The notes under the pieces: generated by a model
Seen by the model: the letters and a program-made list of their open reading frames with translations, nothing else
Told to the model about the DNA's origin: nothing
Databases searched by the model: none
Made by a program: the position numbers and the translations under genes
Shown here: one piece after another, positions 37,131-49,499 of the stretch
Numbering within the stretch: the stretch's first letter is position 1
Layout of the letters: each line of letters starts with the position of its first letter
Source: Pisolithus tinctorius
Taxonomy: Eukaryota; Basidiomycota; Agaricomycetes; Boletales; Pisolithaceae
Direction: 5' to 3'
Length of the DNA: 64,000 nucleotides
Assembly (NCBI GenBank): GCA_024663395.1
Contig: JANFAH010000013.1
Coordinates: forward strand, 558,001-622,000

Positions 37131-38956
37131 GTGTGCTTCAAAAATGGTCACCCCCCCTGGGTGCTGCCCTTGCTTGCTGCTCCCCCAGCCCCCTTGTCTG
37201 AATCCAGTGCACACAAATGCATCTTCCATGCTGTAGACAGATGTACTCTCAGGCACATCTGAGTGGGTGCATGTTGGGGCACTTTAATGTCCTCCCTGGC
37301 CATCCAGATGATCTGTTTGCACCTCCTAGTCAAAGTGACAGACCATCAGTGAATACAAGCAGCACATGGTGGGGCATTCTCAGTGCATGGATCTAGGGGA
37401 AAGTCAGTCCAATCAATCAATTGGCTACAAGTCTTACCAGAGGAACAGAAACAGATGCAACCATACTATGACCATCCATTCCAAACATAGAGAGAGGTGG
37501 AGGGTGTTGCATATATACAGTGGAAATGTTTGTGAGATGGATCCAAGGTCTTTGTATGATAGGACTACCTAGAACCCTGCCATACACAACAGTAACTGCA
37601 ATATGTTGGTTATTGAGATGTTTGTGGGGAGCAGCAACATGTTTGATCACCCATGACAAATTGAACATGATAGACTCCATCTTGTCAGCTCCAGAGGTTG
37701 GATCTACCATCATTGTGCATCATTTTCAAAGGGAAGATGGCTACAGGAGGGTATTGGGTGGTCTGAGGGGGACAGACTTTGGGGGACTGGGGCAGATGAT
37801 AAAGGTACTAAGTCCATAGTTTCATCTGGGGGTCAGAAAAAATAAGAGACATGGTTGTTGTGTAGCAGAACAGTCAGATTATAAGCTGTAATGTCAAGTA
37901 CAGTCAGGGTGGGTAAATTCATGTTGTGTTGATCAGCTTTTGATTAGGCTACACTTGTCTTGGATATGCTAACTTTGGGTTGTGGTCAGATTGTTTGGAT
38001 GCAGCACTCAGAAATCAACAAGTCTGATTTTTTTGCTATGACTAATGGCTATATCTTACAAAAAAAAGTCTGACATCAGCATATCTAGTCTTGACACATC
38101 AGATTATCCCTCCCCTCAAAATCACATTTCCACAGTGATTCACAGTGGCCATGGCACATAGTGTAGTCACACTTAGTCACAACACATGGGCAGCCTGTGT
38201 GCCAAAACACCAACACTTATATAGACCCTGAGATGGGCCTGCCTAAATAGATCAGCCAGTATGCATGGACAGGCCCAAGGGACTAAAGTGAGAGGAACAT
38301 ATGTACAGGCCTGTAAGTGCATTACTACAACATATGGGAGGGCCTGTGGTGGGTAAGGATGTTGAAACATTTAGACAGGCCCTGTCACAACTGTGCATTC
38401 ATTATAAGTCCTTACTCACTCCACACCCTCTTCCACTGGTCATTCACTCACTCCGCACCAACTCTGCCCAGTTTCTGTCGGTTGTGAGCCATCTCTGCTC
38501 CAACTGCTGTCAGACTTGTGTTGCTCTCCTACCAGACTGGGTGGACCATTCTCTGAGGAGTCATGTGACCACCCTTCAGACTTCTCCTTGACAGCATGCA
38601 CACTGCATGGTCCAGTGCCTGGACTGTTTTCTTTTCAGGATGTTCTATGTTACCCATTTGTATGTCCTCCGTCTACCCTTCATTTGTCATCTAGGAAGTT
38701 TTACTTGAAAATTTCTGGGTCTCCATATGTCAGTTCTGATTCCAGTTACTGTACCTCCATGGTAGTATAAAAGCATGTATCATACTCTGCCATTCCTCAG
38801 TATGAATATCAACTTAGTTCCTACTCCTTCTGTCTCCATCCTCTGTCTGTCAGAGTTACCTCTGACACTCTCTATCTGTACTCTCCCTCTGAAATATGAG
38901 GGCTGAGATCATGCAAGGGGGTAGTGCATGAGCTAAACCCGATGCCCTCACTCTGC
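37131..38956. repeat. CpG-free decayed repeat DNA
   Basis: No CpG dinucleotide is seen from about 37,131 to 38,453, while TpG and CpA are common. No frame resembles a known transposon protein, so this may be LTR or other non-coding transposon sequence. A TG start (TGTGCTTCAAAAATGG) sits exactly where CpG ends. Its right end abuts 1.85-kb repeat copy 1. Confidence 0.6.
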
Positions 38957-40803
38957 TGTCACACACCAAAGGTGTTGTGGACATGGTTACAGCTGACTCT
39001 GCCTAACTCGTTGACAAGTTGCGCACAATGCCCATGCATGCAGATGAAGACTAAAGGCCTCATGCATAGAAAGACTGTCAGATGTTAACAGTCATCCTTT
39101 GCACAAGAACGAGTCGTCAGTGCTAAAGAGAAAAGAGGAAGCAAGTTAAGCGCACATTAAAAGTTTTTAGTGCCCATGTATGGCATTCCAGTTTTCATCA
39201 TATCTCTGCCATTTCCAAAGATATCAGCTCGGTTGTCACACTCACTTAAAGTGCTCAGCCCCATGATTCTTCCTTCCAAATTTGGAGAGGATCCTTGCAC
39301 CCTATGTGTTTCTACAGCACTCCATCCATCAGATGCTCATTTTGCTAAGTCCATCAATCATGGCCACCTCTTCGTTGATCATCTTGCTTGTCTCATTTGC
39401 CAGAGACAATGGCTATGTATATCTGCCAGGTGTTCCCACCAGCTTCTGTCCTGAAGCCCCCTGGTTCATCCCATCGTTGTCAGCCCTGTCTCATCCCATG
39501 CAGCTTGGTCAGCGTGTTCTCCTTGTCAGTATGACTTCCAGAAGGATGTTCTTTGGTTGCCTCAGGTCTGTCACTCGGTTAGAAAGGTCTTATGTGGTCG
39601 TTTCGGTCTCCCCTCTTGATGAAGCATATGGATTGTTCCTCCCTGCTCCCTGCACCATCTTTATTCCAATCTTGTCCATCATTCTTCCTGCATTGCGACA
39701 GCTGCAGTATAATCTACTGTCCTCCAGCCTCCCTGATCGCATCCATGATGAGTATGACATACATCTTGCCTTCTTACTGCAAGATCCAGCAGAAGATGTC
39801 CCCCCTTCTCCTCCTCCTCCATCAGAACCCCATTCATGAAGTTTTTGTTAACTTTGCTGAGAGGATGAAAGGGTGGGAGACACGATCACATATGCTCCTA
39901 TTGCCCCACAGACCCCCAATGCCCTAGCCCCCTTTGACACCTGACTCATGCCCTTCAATTCTGGAGTTAATACTTCCTTGTCTGGAAACACTGTCCATCT
40001 GTCATGCCATCTTTGGATCTAGAGATGTCTCTGCCGAGATCTGACTTGCATTGCCACCCCCTAATGTGATATCAGTGTGCTTACTCAGTTTCTGATTCTA
40101 TTTGACTCATTCTGTGATATTTTGACTATCCTTGACTCATTTATTGCAAATACTTACCAATCCTCTTTGCTTGCTTACTTTTCATTTCTCACTTACTCAT
40201 CATGATTACTCAGTCCTTACTCATTACTTACCAAGTGTTTGTGCCTTGTTTGTCACAAGCTATGCTCCCCCCACAGTATATAAACCCCCATGTACTTAGC
40301 TACCAAAGAAGCAATCAGAATCAGTCCAGAAGTCAGTTCAGTGCATATCTCATCATCGACAGTTGAGGCTCCATGAAGGGGTCTATCTGTCATCATTCAC
40401 ATCATTGGTAGTTGAGGCTCATTTGGAAGAGTCTATCTACCACCATCCATCATCTGCAGTCTTATCCACACTTAGTCAGCACTCTTGCTTAGTCATCCAT
40501 CCAACTCCTGCATAACTCATCATTGACTTGTGCCAGGAGCACATCTTATCAAAGTCCATCATCCCAAGTCCTTTCAGCTGAACACCTTCACTCTGTTCAG
40601 CATCCCCCATCCAATCATCACTTGCTTGTCTTCTCCTGCATAACTCATCATCAACTTGTGCTAGGAGCACCTGCCATTGAAATTTCCCCCTCTTAGATTT
40701 TTCTGCAGTCCAGGTTCTGCAGAGGCAAACCACCACTCGCTCTTATTTGTCTTTTGTGTTGGATTTGTTTGGTTTATACCACCTTTCCACACTTTGACTC
40801 ACA
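38957..40803 (+). mobile_element. 1.85-kb TG...CA repeat, copy 1 (solo-LTR-like)
   Basis: Starts TGTCACACACC and ends TTTGACTCACA; 1,847 bp. Near-identical copies are at 43,091-44,936 (minus), 49,500-51,346 (plus) and 61,015-62,873 (minus). It contains an open frame of 185 codons (39,282-39,839), a TATA box (TATATAAA at 40,277-40,284), and downstream two repeats of AGTTGAGGCTC...GTCTATCT. This fits a long LTR with U3, promoter and R-U5. It borders gypsy-1 pol on its right; the two flanks do not form a clear target duplication (CTGC and TCGC). Confidence 0.8.
40277..40284 (+). promoter_or_regulatory. TATA box inside 1.85-kb repeat copy 1
   Basis: TATATAAA followed by CCCCCATGTACTTAGCTACC; the same block occurs in copy 3 (50,821-50,828) and, reversed, in copies 2 (43,607-43,614) and 4 (61,549-61,556). 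Confidence 0.6.
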
Positions 40804-42101
40804 TCGCTGGTGTCCTCCTCTTCTTGTTCAAACTTGTGCACATTCCTGCAGACAGGCATGCTGGCCCTGATGGCTTGTCCTGCTGTCCACAGTCAGAGCT
40901 CAACCCACCTGAGGATGATGACCATGAGGATTGGCTAGACTGTTTTTACTCTTTCTCTACACAGGCTGTCAATGACTGCCCACCTCCTATGTCACTTTCC
41001 AATCAAGATCACCATTCCCTACTGCCACCCACTTACCATCAGGCAAGCCTCCTGCCACCTGCATCCTTCTATCTTGCATTCTCTGCAACTGCTGATGCTA
41101 ATAACCCTTCTGATACCCCTGACAACCCTGCTATTCCATGGTCCATGAAAGCTCAGGCACATGAAGCGAAGATAGAAATCATCTGCACATTCCTCACAAC
41201 CTGCAAGTGACCTCCTGACCTTACTGATGTGCAGTACTCATCTTTCTTTAATTTGGCCAGCCACTTCTTCCTCCTAGATGGTAACTTATGGCATAGGGAA
41301 CTGCATGGACAGCACCAGCTTGTCATCAATGAATCCAAGCAGTATCATCTCATCAAAGAAGTGCATGATGACCTCAGACACAAAGGTGTCTTCATGGTCT
41401 GCACATGCCTTCTCCTCTGCTTTTGGTGGCCTCTTCTTGTCGAGGATGTGAAGTGGTATGTTCACACTTGTCATGAATGCCAGATCTGCCAGATGCAGAA
41501 GCTTCATATCCCCCCCACTGTACCCATGATAGGGGGCCTGTTTCATAAAGCTCACATTGACATGATGCTAATGCCCAAAGCTGGCAGCTACCACTACATA
41601 GTACAGGCTCATTGCATGCTCACCTCATATCCCAAATGGCGCATGTTGTGCACAGAAAATAGTACCATGCTCATGACCTTTATCTTTGAGGACATTCTAT
41701 GCTGCTGGGGTCCACTCACTGAGGTTGTCACTGACAATGGTCCCATGTTTGTCTGAGCCTTAGATGCCCTAGCTGCACAATATCATATCCATCACATCTG
41801 TATCTCTCCTTACAACTCTCAGGCTAACAGCATTGTAGAGTGTCGCCACTATGATGTTCATGAGGCTATCATGAAGAGCTGTGAGAACAATGATCACTGC
41901 TGGCACACTGTTGCACACTCTGTGTTCTGGGCAGAGCAGGTCACCATTTTGAAGTCCATGGGTTTATCCCCTTACTTCATGGTGCATGGTGTCGAGCTGC
42001 TGTTCCCATTTGACCTTGCTGAGGCTACTTTCCTTTTGCCCCTATCCTGTGATGATGTGACACTGCTGACTACCACAGACCTGATTGCTTGGCACATGCA
42101 C
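40804..42101 (+). pseudogene. Ty3/gypsy pol fragment: RNase H tail and integrase (gypsy-1)
   Basis: It begins inside the end of RNase H (LVHIPADRHAGPDGLS, followed by an acidic linker) and continues through integrase. The zinc region has VHDDLRHKG and CHEC, and the catalytic residues appear in IDMMLMPK, VVTDNGPMF and NSQANSIVE (D, D, E). In-frame stops are TGA, for example after TTCK near 41,209 and in MFV-stop-ALDAL at 41,754-41,756. The frame runs into the LTR element at 42,102 and resumes at 56,574. The 5' part is cut off by repeat copy 1. It is a dead copy. Confidence 0.88.
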
Positions 42102-42573
42102 TGTAGGGAATGAGTTCAAGTTCCCTAGGAGAAGCTGTCTAAGTCAAGGGTCCAGGGGGTGGAGAGTTTTTTCCTTTGTTTTATTTCCTTCTTTTGTTTT
42201 TCGCATTGTACCACTGGACTTAGTGGCGAGCAGCCATGTTGCTGACTAAGCGTGCATGCTGTGTTCACACAAGTTCAGTTTACCAAACAACCAGTACATG
42301 TCACAGGCCCTCAGTAGTAGGGTGATCTAGTCTCACAATTTGGCGAGTTTTTTGAAGTTAGATTTATTACTTTGGGGAGTACCCAAAGGGCCAAGAGGAC
42401 TGGCAAGAGCTATTGGACAGACAGAGTTAAGTTTTCCATTTGAGTTCGCATTTTTTACATTTTTACTACACTTCATTTCTCCAAAACAGGACCTCCCTTT
42501 TGGGTCGAGCACAAATCTCGCCCATCACTGACTATTTCTATTTCTAGGTAACTTATTTTTACCTATTCCTACA
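42102..42573 (+). repeat. 5' LTR of the 14.5-kb element
   Basis: 472 bp with ends TGTAGGGAA and CCTATTCCTACA. Immediately after it comes TCTGGAGCCCACTGTGAGG, a candidate primer-binding site. Confidence 0.88.
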
Positions 42574-42752
42574 TCTGGAGCCCACTGTGAGGGGGGTTCT
42601 GTCCATTTTGAGGAAAGAAGCCACCATTTTATCACCGAATGAAGTCTTTGCTGGGTTAAGTTGGACAAGCTAAGTACTCCAAATCTTGATTCTAGTTACA
42701 GTCTACACTCAGGAACCCCAGAAGTTTCAGAATTATTTTTTTCGAGCAGCAA

Positions 42753-45700
42753 ATGTTGAGTGAGCAACGAAGTCGAAGATCCCTCAAGCCAAGAAGCAAG
42801 TCCAAAGAAAAATTAATAGGCAAATTTTTGCGAAGAAGCTGTGAGAATGCGCCAAGAGAGCTCGAGGGAATGCCACCGAGGCATTTGAGGGATGCACCAT
42901 GGTTCTCAGGGTGCACGTCTGACCTTTTTAGGTATTTTGAAGAGGTTTGAGGTCTTTGTGAGTGCGAGAATTGCTTCAATGACCAAGAATGGGCAAAATG
43001 GGCTTGCTGGTATGCAAGTGGCGAAATCTCAGACTCATGGTATGAATTTGTTGAAGATCAGCTGAGTTGGCCCAAATTCATGGTGGCCATTGTGAGTCAA
43101 AGTGTGGAAAGGTGGTGAAAACCAACCAAAACCAACACAAAAGACAAATAAGAGCAAGTGGTGGTTTGCCTCTGTGGAACCTGGAGTGCAGAGAAACCTA
43201 AATGTGTGGGGGGGGGGGACTTCAAGTAGAGGGCTCCTGGTGCAAGTTGTCGATGAGTTACACAGGAGAGGATGAATGAGTGATGACTGGATGAGGGATG
43301 CTGAACAGAGTGAAGGTGTTCAGCCAAAAGGACTTGGGATGATGGAATTTGATAAGATGTGCTCCTGGCACAAGTCGATGTGAGTTACACAGGAGTGGAG
43401 GGATGACTAAGACTGCTGACTAAGAGGAAGCTTCAGATGATGAAGGATGGCAGATAGACTCTTCCGAATGAGCCTCAACTACCAAGTATACAAATGATGA
43501 CAGATAGACCCCTTCATGGAGCCTCAACTGTTGACAACAAGATAGGCACTGAACTGACTGCTGAGTGACTTCTTGATTGCTTCTTGGGTAGCTAAGTACA
43601 TGGGGGTTTATATACTATGGGGGGAGCACAGCTTGTGACAAACATGGCACAAACACTTGGTAAGTAATGAGTAAGGACTGAGTAATCATGATGAGTAAGC
43701 GAGAAATGAAAAGTAAGCAAGCAAAGAGGATTGGTAAGTATTGGCAATGAACAAGTCAAGGATAGTCAACATATCACAGAATGAGTCAAATGGAGTCAGA
43801 AACTGAGTAAGTGCACTGATATCACATTAGGGGGTGGCAATGCAAGTCAGATCTCAGCGGAGACATCTCTAGATCCAAAGATGGCATGACAGATGGACAG
43901 TGTTTCCAGATAAGGAAGTATTAATTCCAGAATTGAAGGGCATGAGTCAGGTGTCAAAGGGGGGCTAGGGCATTGGGGGTCTGTGGGGCAATGGGAAGCA
44001 TACGTGATTGTGTCTCCCACCCTTTCATCCTCTCAGTGAAGTTAACAAAAACTTCATGAATGGGGCTCTGATGGAGGAGGAGGAGAAGGGGGGATGTCTT
44101 CTGCTGGATCTTGCAGTAAGAAGGCAAGATGCACATCATACTCATCATGAATGCGATCAGGGAGGCTGGAGGACAGTAGATTATGCTGCAGCTGTCACAA
44201 TGCGGGAAGAATGATGGACAAGACTGGAATAAAGATGGTGCAGGGAGCAGGGAGGAACAATCCATATGCTTCATCAAGAGGGGAGACCGAAACGACCACA
44301 TAAGACCTTTCTAACCGAGTGACAGACCTGAGGTGACCAAAGAACATCCTTCTGGAAGTCATACTGACAAGGAGAACATGCTGACCAAGCTGCATGGGAT
44401 GGGATGGGGCTGACAACAATGGGATAAACCAGGGGGCTTCAGGACAGAAGCTGGTGGGAACACCTGGCAGATATACATAGCCATTGTCTCTGGCAAATGA
44501 GACAAGCGAGATGATCAATGAAGAGGTGGCCATGATTGATGGACTTAGTGAAATGAGCATCTGATGGATGGAGTGCTGTAGAAATGTGTAGGGTGTGAGG
44601 ATCCTCTCCAAATTTGGAAGGAAGAATCATGGGGCTGAGCACTTTAAGTGAGTGTGACAACTGAGTTGATATCTTTGGAGATAGCAGAGATACGATGAAA
44701 ACTGGAATGCCGTACACGGGCACTAAAAACCTTTAATGTGCACTTAACTTGCTTCCTCTTTTCTCTCTAGCACTGATGACTCGTTCTTGTGTGAAGGATG
44801 ACTGTTAACGTCCAGCAGTCTTTCTACACATGAGGCCTTTAGTCTTCATCTGCATGCATGGGCATTGCGTGCAACTCGTTGATGAGTTAGGCAGAGTCAG
44901 CTGTAACCATGTCCACAACACCTTTGGTGTGTGACACCGTTGCACATTTGTATCCTGGGTCCTGGAAAATGGATCGACAGTATTCGAGGAATGACCTTTA
45001 CAGCCTCGTTGACAGCTGAGCAAGAAGAGAAGTTCATACAGAGGAAGAACTGATGAACTACAGACTTTATTTTCTAGATTTAGCAACGTATCTATGGGTT
45101 TCGAAGCAACTTGAGGCTGACAAGCTTGAAGACCTCTATTTACAAGGCTTTGACAAGGAATTCTGGCACAAAATCATTCAGAAAATGCGACACGATGATC
45201 GACGGCAACACTCGGATGACCCATGGCCCATGCAGCAAGTAACGTACACAGCCACATGACTACTACACAAAGGATTTCGCTTGGAGTGAGTGTGAACAAG
45301 CACAGAAGACTACTATGAGCCTCGAAACAACCAGGGAGCTAGTTCAGACAAGCAACAACTACCTATGAAGTCTTTTCCAACCATGCCTGCACATAACTCA
45401 CTGATGACCAGTATACAGGGATCTACAGAGTTGTCAGGATACATAGAGTGTGAGAAAGTACCAAAGTTAGTTTCGACAAGTCGTGTGCAGCCACACAGCC
45501 CACCCAAGAAGACAAACAGTGAGGACTGAAGCCCTGGCAGGCTCGTTGAAGCAGCCACAGCAACCTGTTTTGAGACAAAAGAGTTTTCTTCGAGTACAAA
45601 CAGAATACTGACTACTGAGTTACAGGAAGCAGTAGAGCTCGAGCGAGTCAGACCAGCATTGGTGGAGGAACTGCTCACAACGAAAGCCCCATTCGAATTT

Positions 45701-46132
45701 GAGGCAAACTACAACACTCAAAGGGGTTTTTCTTTTTGTTCATATTGAGTCTCTCTGATGGCTACTGGTGTGTCACTACAGGAGTCCTACCTAAGAGGTC
45801 GAGGCAATGAAAGAAGTGGCCTCGGAGTTCCTGCAGTCAGCAGATATACACATCAGTTAACCAACAACCTATTCATGTCCAAGATTTCACTTGAATTCGA
45901 AGCTGAAAGGCACGAAGAACATGTGAAACCCAGAAGAGTTGAAGTCAAAGAGCTCAAAGCACTCGCAGGCAGTCTCGAAGTGGAAAGGTTGGCATACAAG
46001 GAGATCACTGACTCACACAGTGCACTGCAGCACATGAATCACATCAAGTTGAAGGTTATTGCAAGAAGAATTAAGATCGAGGAGCCATCGAGGCTCATTA
46101 CACAAAGGAAGCCACCGGAAGAAGTTTCATGA
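42753..46132 (+). pseudogene. Gag gene of the 14.5-kb element, interrupted
   Basis: The first part (42,753-43,090) includes MPPRHLRDAPWFSG, DLFRYFEEV and NDQEWAKWACWYASGE, a gag/capsid pattern seen in basidiomycete LTR elements. It is cut by repeat copy 2 and resumes at 44,941 with AHLYPGS, then ARREVHTEEELMNYRL and KLEDLYLQGFDKEFW. Removing copy 2 plus one 4-bp duplication restores the frame. TGA stops occur at 42,948-42,950, after VDS near 45,026 and at 45,257-45,259. The downstream part to 46,132 (a charged coiled-coil-like segment with RHEEHVKPRRVEVKELKAL) is in the same region and probably belongs to gag. Confidence 0.7.
43091..44936 (-). mobile_element. 1.85-kb TG...CA repeat, copy 2
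   Basis: Reverse copy of the repeat at 38,957. Flanks are CCAT (43,087-43,090) and CCGT (44,937-44,940), which match except for one CpG-type transition. The insertion splits gag, and removing it restores the frame. The internal frame (44,195-44,611 minus) is shortened. Confidence 0.88.
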
Positions 46133-46152
46133 GTCGAAATGTTGAAGCACGC

Positions 46153-46509
46153 TGTAGGGAATGCAATTTCCCTACCAGGGGAATTGCCTTATTTTGCTTG
46201 TTTTACTTCATTTTCATTCCAGATACTTTATTCTATGAGTTGCACTTAGATTTCGCATTTTTGGTTGCTTAGTCAGCAGTAGTGCTACTTGTGTATGGTT
46301 TTTTCCTTTAGAAAAATAGACAAGTTACCACAGATGAGAGACGAGTTCGAGCAGGTTGTTTCCCTGCACCCAGACAGCCATAGAAGCCTTCAGACGACAA
46401 CCAGGATCCTTGCCTAGGCTATAGAAGCCCCTTTGGCTTGCTCACTCCCCTCAGATATCCCTACTGCCTCAGCTACTGCTACTCTCCCTCTCAAATCAAC
46501 TTTCCTACA
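46153..46509 (+). mobile_element. Solo LTR, 357 bp
   Basis: It starts TGTAGGGAATGC and ends CTTTCCTACA, with identical 4-bp flanks ACGC (46,149-46,152 and 46,510-46,513). The end sequences and the hairpin TGTAGGGAA...TTCCCTA resemble the LTRs of the 14.5-kb element, so it is from a related family. A GGCTATAGAAG motif near 46,417 may be its TATA-like site. Confidence 0.78.
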
Positions 46510-49499
46510 ACGCGGTGAGGGTGGATGACCTCACACTTGAGATATTCTGTGGCCATGCAGTGTCAGCAATATATATTTTATTCAAGAATCTGTTGAGAGA
46601 ATCGACATGTGCACTCAGTATTAGGACTTGTGCAGAAAGTCCTGTGACATTGACTAAGTGGAGTCATGTGACTGCTCTGCACATCATGGCCATGTGCACT
46701 CAAGTAATACTACATACTGACAACTCTAGAGTTATAGACCGACTATGCAAGATCGCTGCAATCACAGGATATGAAGAATGGGGCGAGTGGTGTACCGTAT
46801 GGAAGTTACTGCGACTATGAGCGACAGCGACAGCAGCAAGGACAACAAAGGCAGCAACCCGAGCAACAGCAACGATGACAATGACCCTACTTAGTGCAGA
46901 TAAATGGCTGTATGAGGTTGGAGGTGCTGTCCGATGGGAACAATGTGTGACAAGTGTGGATACTGAGCTTGATGGCTCAGAGGTACATTTTGATTTAGAG
47001 ACGCTTTACTTACATCTATGCTATTCTAGGGAAGGTAACTATCTACAATGAACAGCAATGATTGCCATACAAGCGATGATGATGATGATTACACTGAGTG
47101 CAGATCAACGGCCAGGCAAGATTGGATGTGCCGTTCTATGGAGACAGGGTGTGACAAGCACATGTACTGGGCTCAATGGCCCAAGGTTTTGTTTCAATTC
47201 CATAGCATCTTACTTACAGCATTTCTACACTAGGGAAAATGGGTATAGACAATGAAGACCAAAGGAAATCCAAACAATTGTGATACAAAGAACAATGACA
47301 ACCCTACTTAGCACAGATCAACGACCATACAAGAGTGGAAATGCCATTAGATGGAGATGGGACACAACAAGCGTGGATACTGAGCCTGATGGCTCAAAGG
47401 TTCATTTCAGCTTTAGACCGTTTTACTCACATCTGTTCTACACTAGGGAAAATGGCTATATACAACAAAGACCAAAGGATATCCAGGCCATCGCAATACA
47501 AGAAACAATGGTGACAACAAGACCTGGCAACGATCAATGGATGCACAATGCTAGAACTGCCATTCTATATAGACAAAGTGCGAGGAGCACAGATGGAGAG
47601 CCCGATGGCTCACAGGTTCATTTTGATTCTGAAACATTGTACTTACATCTATGCTATTCTAGAGGAGCCAGATATATACAATGGACAATGATCGCAATGC
47701 AAAGAACGACAACGACAACAAGACTTAGTGAAGGTCAATGGCCAGGCAAGATTGGGATATACAGAGTTCTACAGAATATCATACAGAAGCTACGGCAATT
47801 ACAAGTGACAGCAATGACAGCAAGAGTAGCAGTGATGACAATGACACTAGACACAGACCAGAGGCCGTGCAATGTGGGAATGGCTGTACAGTGGATACAA
47901 GGCATGGTGGAGATGAACAATGAGCTTGGTGGCTCAAGGTTTAGTGTTCATTTCAGTATATTCTACTTACATCTTCGCTACTCTAGGGAAAATGGATGTA
48001 CAAGATGATACTTAGGTGACATCCAGGCCACTGCGATATGAAGGACTACAACAATCTATGAAGAAAGACAGTGGGCCATCAAGGGAAAGCTACATGACAA
48101 GATGTGAAGGCACTACTACAAATGGGGCGAGCAGTCAGGACAGGTGCAAAGGCTATGGTTCAAGCTACATTGGCAATCATCAAGGATATGATGTCTGATG
48201 AGCATTGATATGGAGCCTGATGGCTCAGGTTTTTATTCTTGTTTCACAGCATTTTACTTACAAGTACATTATTCTAGAGTAGACAACATCATTGAAGAAA
48301 GAACATGTCAATATACAGCGTGACAAATGTGACAACTACAAGATGCCTGACAAGAAGTGTTCAAGGGAACTCTACAGGCCTTCTTGCAAGAGCTGCTACA
48401 AGTAGCAGCATGATGCCAAAGTTCAGAGTCATGACAAAACAGATATTTGGCAAGGAGCATCGAAGTCATGCCAAGTGGGCTCAAAGGCCCAAGTTTTAGC
48501 TTTTTCTTTAAGCTGCTTTACTTACAGCTACAACATTTTAGGGGATACAGGCATTTACAAGGTATCGAAGAATCTACAGCTAACTACAAATGAAGTATGA
48601 CAAGACAAATGTGATGACTATGGTTTGAACTACAATGGTGATCGTCGAGGATATGAGTCTAATGGGCATGGATGTGGAGCCCAATGGTCCAAGTTTTTGT
48701 TTTAGTTGCACAACTTTTCACTTACAGATACACTATTCTAGAGTAGACGATGACTTCAAAGAAAGAACGCATCAACATACAGAGTGACAAGTACAGCGAC
48801 TGCGAAATGCCACAGGAAGCAAGTTCGAAGCAACTCTATGGAATAGCGTGCAAGACCTAATATGAATAGTGACACAGTGGTGAGGTTTGGAGCCACAGCA
48901 AGACGTGCAACATATGAGCAGTTTAGAGATTGTGCCGACTGGGCTCGAAGGCCCAGAGTTTAGTCTTTTCGTTCAAGTGCCTTACTTACAACTACTTCGT
49001 CTTAGGGAATACAGAGTAGATGTTGTTGTCAAAGAAGGAAGAGGTCAGTGTACAGCGCAACAACTACAGCAACTACAAGTTGTCAGGAGAGAAGCATTCA
49101 AGGGAGTTTTGCAGACCTACATGTGAAGATGGCAGCGAATGGTAACACAATGACAAATCTCAGAGTTGAGACGAGACATGCGAAATGCAAGGAGCATTGA
49201 AACCATGCTGGTTGGGCTCGATAGCCCAAAGTTCAGTCTTTTCTTCGAGGTATCTTACTTACGGCTATGTTATTCTAGGTTATGCCAAGATCTATGAAGC
49301 TGTAACAAGCCTTCAAGTCATCTTAGTGTGGTAGTATTGGCCCTCAGCAGAGAAGGCTCTAGAAAAAAAGAAGCCGACACAAGTTCGGGTATTTGAGAGG
49401 AGGTGCCACATGCTGGAGGCATCAGAGCCACAAAAATTGGAGAAGGGCAGTACTGGCTGGAATGATGGAGTCATGTGTGGGATGTCCAACCCGATGCGG

